Below are positions 21,401 through 23,347 of a stretch of 23,347 bases of DNA, piece after piece. The DNA lies in NCBI GenBank assembly GCA_964536565.1, contig CAZHXK010000012.1:1-23347 (forward strand), read 5' to 3'. The position numbers and the translations under genes are program-made. This DNA is from GCA-002688135 sp964536565. Its GTDB lineage: Bacteria > Patescibacteriota > Patescibacteriia > Magasanikbacterales > GCA-002688135. The notes beneath the pieces are model-generated. The model saw only the letters and a program-made list of their open reading frames with translations. It did not search any database and was not told where the DNA came from. Positions within the stretch are counted from its first letter, which is position 1. Each line of letters opens with the position of its first letter.

Positions 21401-23347
21401 GTCGCGCATATCAAGGAAAGTCTGGGGCAGATCAAGATAAAGTCATTAACGAAGATTTTGAAGGACTCATCGAAAGTCCGAATGATTTAGGGTGGGGGCT
21501 CGGAATTAATTCAACTGCAAGCGAAGACATTACAATTTCATCTGAGGCATTGCTGGTTGGTGGACATTCATTGAAGATCGACACGAGTGTCTACACCACA
21601 AGAAAAGTAACATTTAGCCAGGGCGCAACATACTCACTCTCATTCTGGGCGAAGGGAAGTGGAGCGTTCAAAGATATTGATGTAGTTGCATTCGGATCTG
21701 GCGGATCACTCAAAGATTTGGCGGATGATGTGCCAGAAGGAGATAGAAAACTAAGCACGACATGGAAACGATATACATTCGGTCCATTTGTTATCGCTGA
21801 TAATAGTGTTGAGGCAGAGTTTGACGGATTGATCGGATTTATTGGTCATCAGAACATGTTCATCGATAACTTCGAACTTACGCAAGGAGATTTCCATGCA
21901 CTCATTAAGGATTCATGGAATACACCAAGTTCATGTGATGCAGACCAAACGGATACAGCACCAGGAGCAGCGCTCGGTTGTGAGCTTTACACAGACACAG
22001 AAAATAACTCGAGTGCACTGAAATCATTCAGTAACTTATGTAGACCAGAAGCGATTGGATGTGAGAATTTAATTGACACGCGCAATACGATAGATGAGGG
22101 GGTTGTGCAGTACAACACGTCAGACGAAAACACGAAGGGGGATAAGAATGAAGATCCAAACGATAATATCATCATTGGAAGCGATCGTTTAATTCGCGCT
22201 GTGCTTACGACAGATCATCTCTGTTCAGCTGCTGCTCGTGGATGTACGGAGCTTGGGTCTACGCAGATTGCAGACGGCGAACTCACTATTGAATCCGTTT
22301 ATCTCATCAACGATCCAGAGAGGTATGACACGACCTTATGTGAGGCTGTATCTCAGGGCTGTGATGCATTTACATCTAAGCAGGGAGTGAGTTACTTCAA
22401 AGATCCAACAGCGACGGGTCGGCTTTGTGAATTCCGAGAATCAGCGAAAATCGATGGGTTAAGTGCGGCTGGTGGAAATACTCCTTCTGGCTGGTTTAAG
22501 ATCGGAGAAGAAGGGGATGTACCATGTAGCCCAAGCTTCCTACAATCTGGAAACAAGTTTGGTATTTGGAAAACGACGGATCCACTCTATTACACAGACA
22601 ACGATAACGGCGCATACACAGGAATGTGCGAGTCAAAATACGATCAGTGTTTTGAATTAATCGATCATACTGATGTAGATAGCAAAGGAAAACACAAATC
22701 ATACTTTGTACTTGATAACAAACAAATTGATAAGGCTTCTTGTCAGGGGAAGGTTTCGCGAGAAGAAGGATGCGTGTTGTTTGATGATGCACGAAATCCT
22801 AACAAGTCGTTTTCTGCAGGGCGAGCATATGAGGCGAGTGAGGCTGCATTTGGTGGTTTTGTGAATGCAGCGGATTATCCATATTTTGAGGATGGTATAC
22901 CGGCGTATCAGGGTATTGAGATTAACTTTGAAGATGGACTAGTTTCTGAGACAACAACATGTGATCAGGAATTAATCGAAGCGATTGAATCAGGAGACGA
23001 GAAACAAGCCTGTGAATTATTATTTGTACAAGGTGTTGAGAGTAACTATTGTGAATTCAAGCCAGGAACAGAAGAGTTGCAATTTAGGGTGCAACCAGCA
23101 GGAGCGTTAGGTCTCACTGGAAAAGAAACAGCAGATCAATACAAAAATATCTGCTTCAGAAAAGCAGCGTTTGCAGACACTGTTGTTAAGGTAAAACGAG
23201 ATCGACAATGTTCGTTGTGGTTGTCACCTAACAGTTTCACGACTGTACCGAGTGCACCAGCTGGCCGCCAGAAACAGGTGACCGGTTTAGGCTTGTGTGA
23301 ATCCGTTGAAAAGAAAAAATCAGGCGTCGTACAGTGTGCACGTTGGG
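18475..23347 (+). CDS. Giant Cys-rich secreted protein, >1624 aa, 3' end outside window
   Basis: The ATG at 18475 follows the previous stop by one base, with AAGG nine bases upstream. A signal peptide (KK, a hydrophobic core, cleavage after AKA at residue 31) is clear. The frame stays open for 1624 codons to the window edge. Residues 32-~330 are low in Cys, with a small GQTKGRTKERK repeat near 153-163. From ~380 on, Cys pairs are abundant. At least ten fit C-x6-C with Gly usually before the second Cys (starting at residues 568, 598, 683, 747, 810, 969, 1189, 1250, 1289 and near 1385). Residues ~990-1141 look like a jelly-roll binding domain (EDFEG..., YSLSFWAKGSG, NMFIDNFEL). No enzyme motif was seen. 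It is probably a large disulfide-stabilised extracellular or surface structural protein. I cannot name a family. Confidence 0.88.
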   Translation, partial: MITGGFKKFIISATLAVFVFALGFSPQPAKAQWVVTDPGAAAIQGAKWGWEKGSAAIFDALLTAGKVALVNTAKNFFQKIAYDSAVYLGSGGSGQAPQLFTSDWDTYLEDAGKTALGDFADELGERWGVDFCAPIQGPTFQARIQLGILDDLGNTKGQTKGRTKERKPPECTFDELSNNFEGFIDRYDDTDSVLNEVSVLFEPGGNDLAVVYDIYGEALNDKDQKERAAEQERKTNKGFKDKSSKVAGNISTPGSFVAEEAFGLTPDKQNAKTQEEVASMSASESLEYILVNTGVVFLNTMAQTMLNKLTTDGLITLGQLVGSGGDSGGGDSLASKTASLSYGGREAAQRAYADLLTPRITQGGKLNLLNEFAACPGNFKQPNNCVVDQQFVLAVQSINQGEPLTIKQAMEKGLLHDDWKLYPPTHELNSGFNCFSSGYCYSNLTKLRRARIIPTGFEIAASLSPKQNPWQLGAVVRGFNECNVDGARDIDHPFCHLIDPDWVLKAPPMRCNAQAFGQTLTAPGVNTRNEVCVDVQDCPVTDESGNCVGAWGYCIAEKNTWNIGADQCPAEFASCEVYTDRKGKKAGYLATTVDHSICDASNVGCRRFLNSKMLNSETGELEWVDLEYEVDAQGVPVPLDFGEAFLGALVYGSYAQFVDTPAEIAQPPSPSYFFNEAGSAEQCAESDRGCTRVIREDGSELHAQIAPNYLHCYDVELGQSGVQLPVTIEQAIELAAREGCNEYAPVCAFEELGCQEYKPATGGSSITGIVSSGDSCANECVGYDTYKQEKTNFESAQFPLYLIPSSAQQCSFNALGCDEFTNLDVQSAGGEGLEYYTFVRTCEKPGINDPAFYTWEGTETDEGYQIQLHNLKAGLDGMPVYNTTDADMVAEFNAACHAGTYGVDPDCREIYNEAGEISYRLLSKTITLSEDCHPLRRSGATQSDCTAHGGAFTNGICIYQAVPSESTSCQAQFAGCRAYQGKSGADQDKVINEDFEGLIESPNDLGWGLGINSTASEDITISSEALLVGGHSLKIDTSVYTTRKVTFSQGATYSLSFWAKGSGAFKDIDVVAFGSGGSLKDLADDVPEGDRKLSTTWKRYTFGPFVIADNSVEAEFDGLIGFIGHQNMFIDNFELTQGDFHALIKDSWNTPSSCDADQTDTAPGAALGCELYTDTENNSSALKSFSNLCRPEAIGCENLIDTRNTIDEGVVQYNTSDENTKGDKNEDPNDNIIIGSDRLIRAVLTTDHLCSAAARGCTELGSTQIADGELTIESVYLINDPERYDTTLCEAVSQGCDAFTSKQGVSYFKDPTATGRLCEFRESAKIDGLSAAGGNTPSGWFKIGEEGDVPCSPSFLQSGNKFGIWKTTDPLYYTDNDNGAYTGMCESKYDQCFELIDHTDVDSKGKHKSYFVLDNKQIDKASCQGKVSREEGCVLFDDARNPNKSFSAGRAYEASEAAFGGFVNAADYPYFEDGIPAYQGIEINFEDGLVSETTTCDQELIEAIESGDEKQACELLFVQGVESNYCEFKPGTEELQFRVQPAGALGLTGKETADQYKNICFRKAAFADTVVKVKRDRQCSLWLSPNSFTTVPSAPAGRQKQVTGLGLCESVEKKKSGVVQCARW

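Noticed and set aside
1..23347. tRNA, rRNA, insertion sequence, CRISPR array or prophage genes
   Set aside because: None seen: no transposase or integrase frames, no regular repeat-spacer pattern, and no T-arm/CCA pattern of a tRNA that survived inspection.

Overview
The window looks like a chromosomal segment from a small-genome bacterium, most likely a Patescibacteria/CPR member. This is inference. It rests on compact housekeeping genes that overlap by a few bases and start without Shine-Dalgarno (SD) sites, a TSP3-repeat membrane protein followed by a very large Cys-rich secreted protein, and several orphan genes with no recognisable family. UGA is used as a stop and prfB is present, so the standard bacterial code applies, unlike the UGA-recoding CPR lineages. 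The background is moderately AT-rich, with one clearly GC-rich minus-strand gene (11715-12623).

Layout. 24-1535 is an unrecognised 503-aa gene, possibly cut at its 5' end. 1600-4041 is a tight three-gene operon: PRC-barrel protein, nucleotidyltransferase-like protein and O-antigen-ligase-like membrane protein, closed by a terminator. 4131-4803 has no convincing ORF but has its own promoter, a set of long-range helices and a strong terminator. I read it as a structured non-coding RNA of about 640 nt that I cannot assign to a known class. 4849-5547 is a minus-strand orphan. 5702-7846 holds a CIRCE-type HrcA operator, groES, groEL and a UUCG-loop terminator. 7850-9374 is a lipoprotein gene with its own promoter and terminator. 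9414-10502 is prfB, without the usual programmed frameshift.

10544-11377 and 11715-12623 are minus-strand orphans with SD sites and terminators. 12847-14173 is an overlapping tsaC-rsmA pair. 14246-17690 is a secreted-protein operon: a promoter with an inverted repeat around its -10 box, a short overlapping leader ORF with a strong SD, a small lipoprotein and an 889-aa M23 metallopeptidase fused to MopE-like, Cys-rich and carbohydrate-binding-like domains. From 17743 to the window end there is a TSP3 membrane protein and then a huge secreted Cys-rich protein (over 1620 aa, running off the window) with a recurrent CX6C motif and an internal jelly-roll-like domain.

How the parts relate. Core genes (tsaC-rsmA, prfB, groESL, the PRC operon) have short or leaderless 5' ends without SD sites. 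Most accessory, secreted and orphan genes carry clear SD sites. The secreted block (14380 onward) appears to build a cell-surface or extracellular apparatus: wall hydrolysis by M23, disulfide-rich modules, calcium-binding TSP3 repeats and glycan-binding-like modules. The most interesting parts are the large structured RNA candidate and the giant CX6C-repeat protein with its TSP3 partner.
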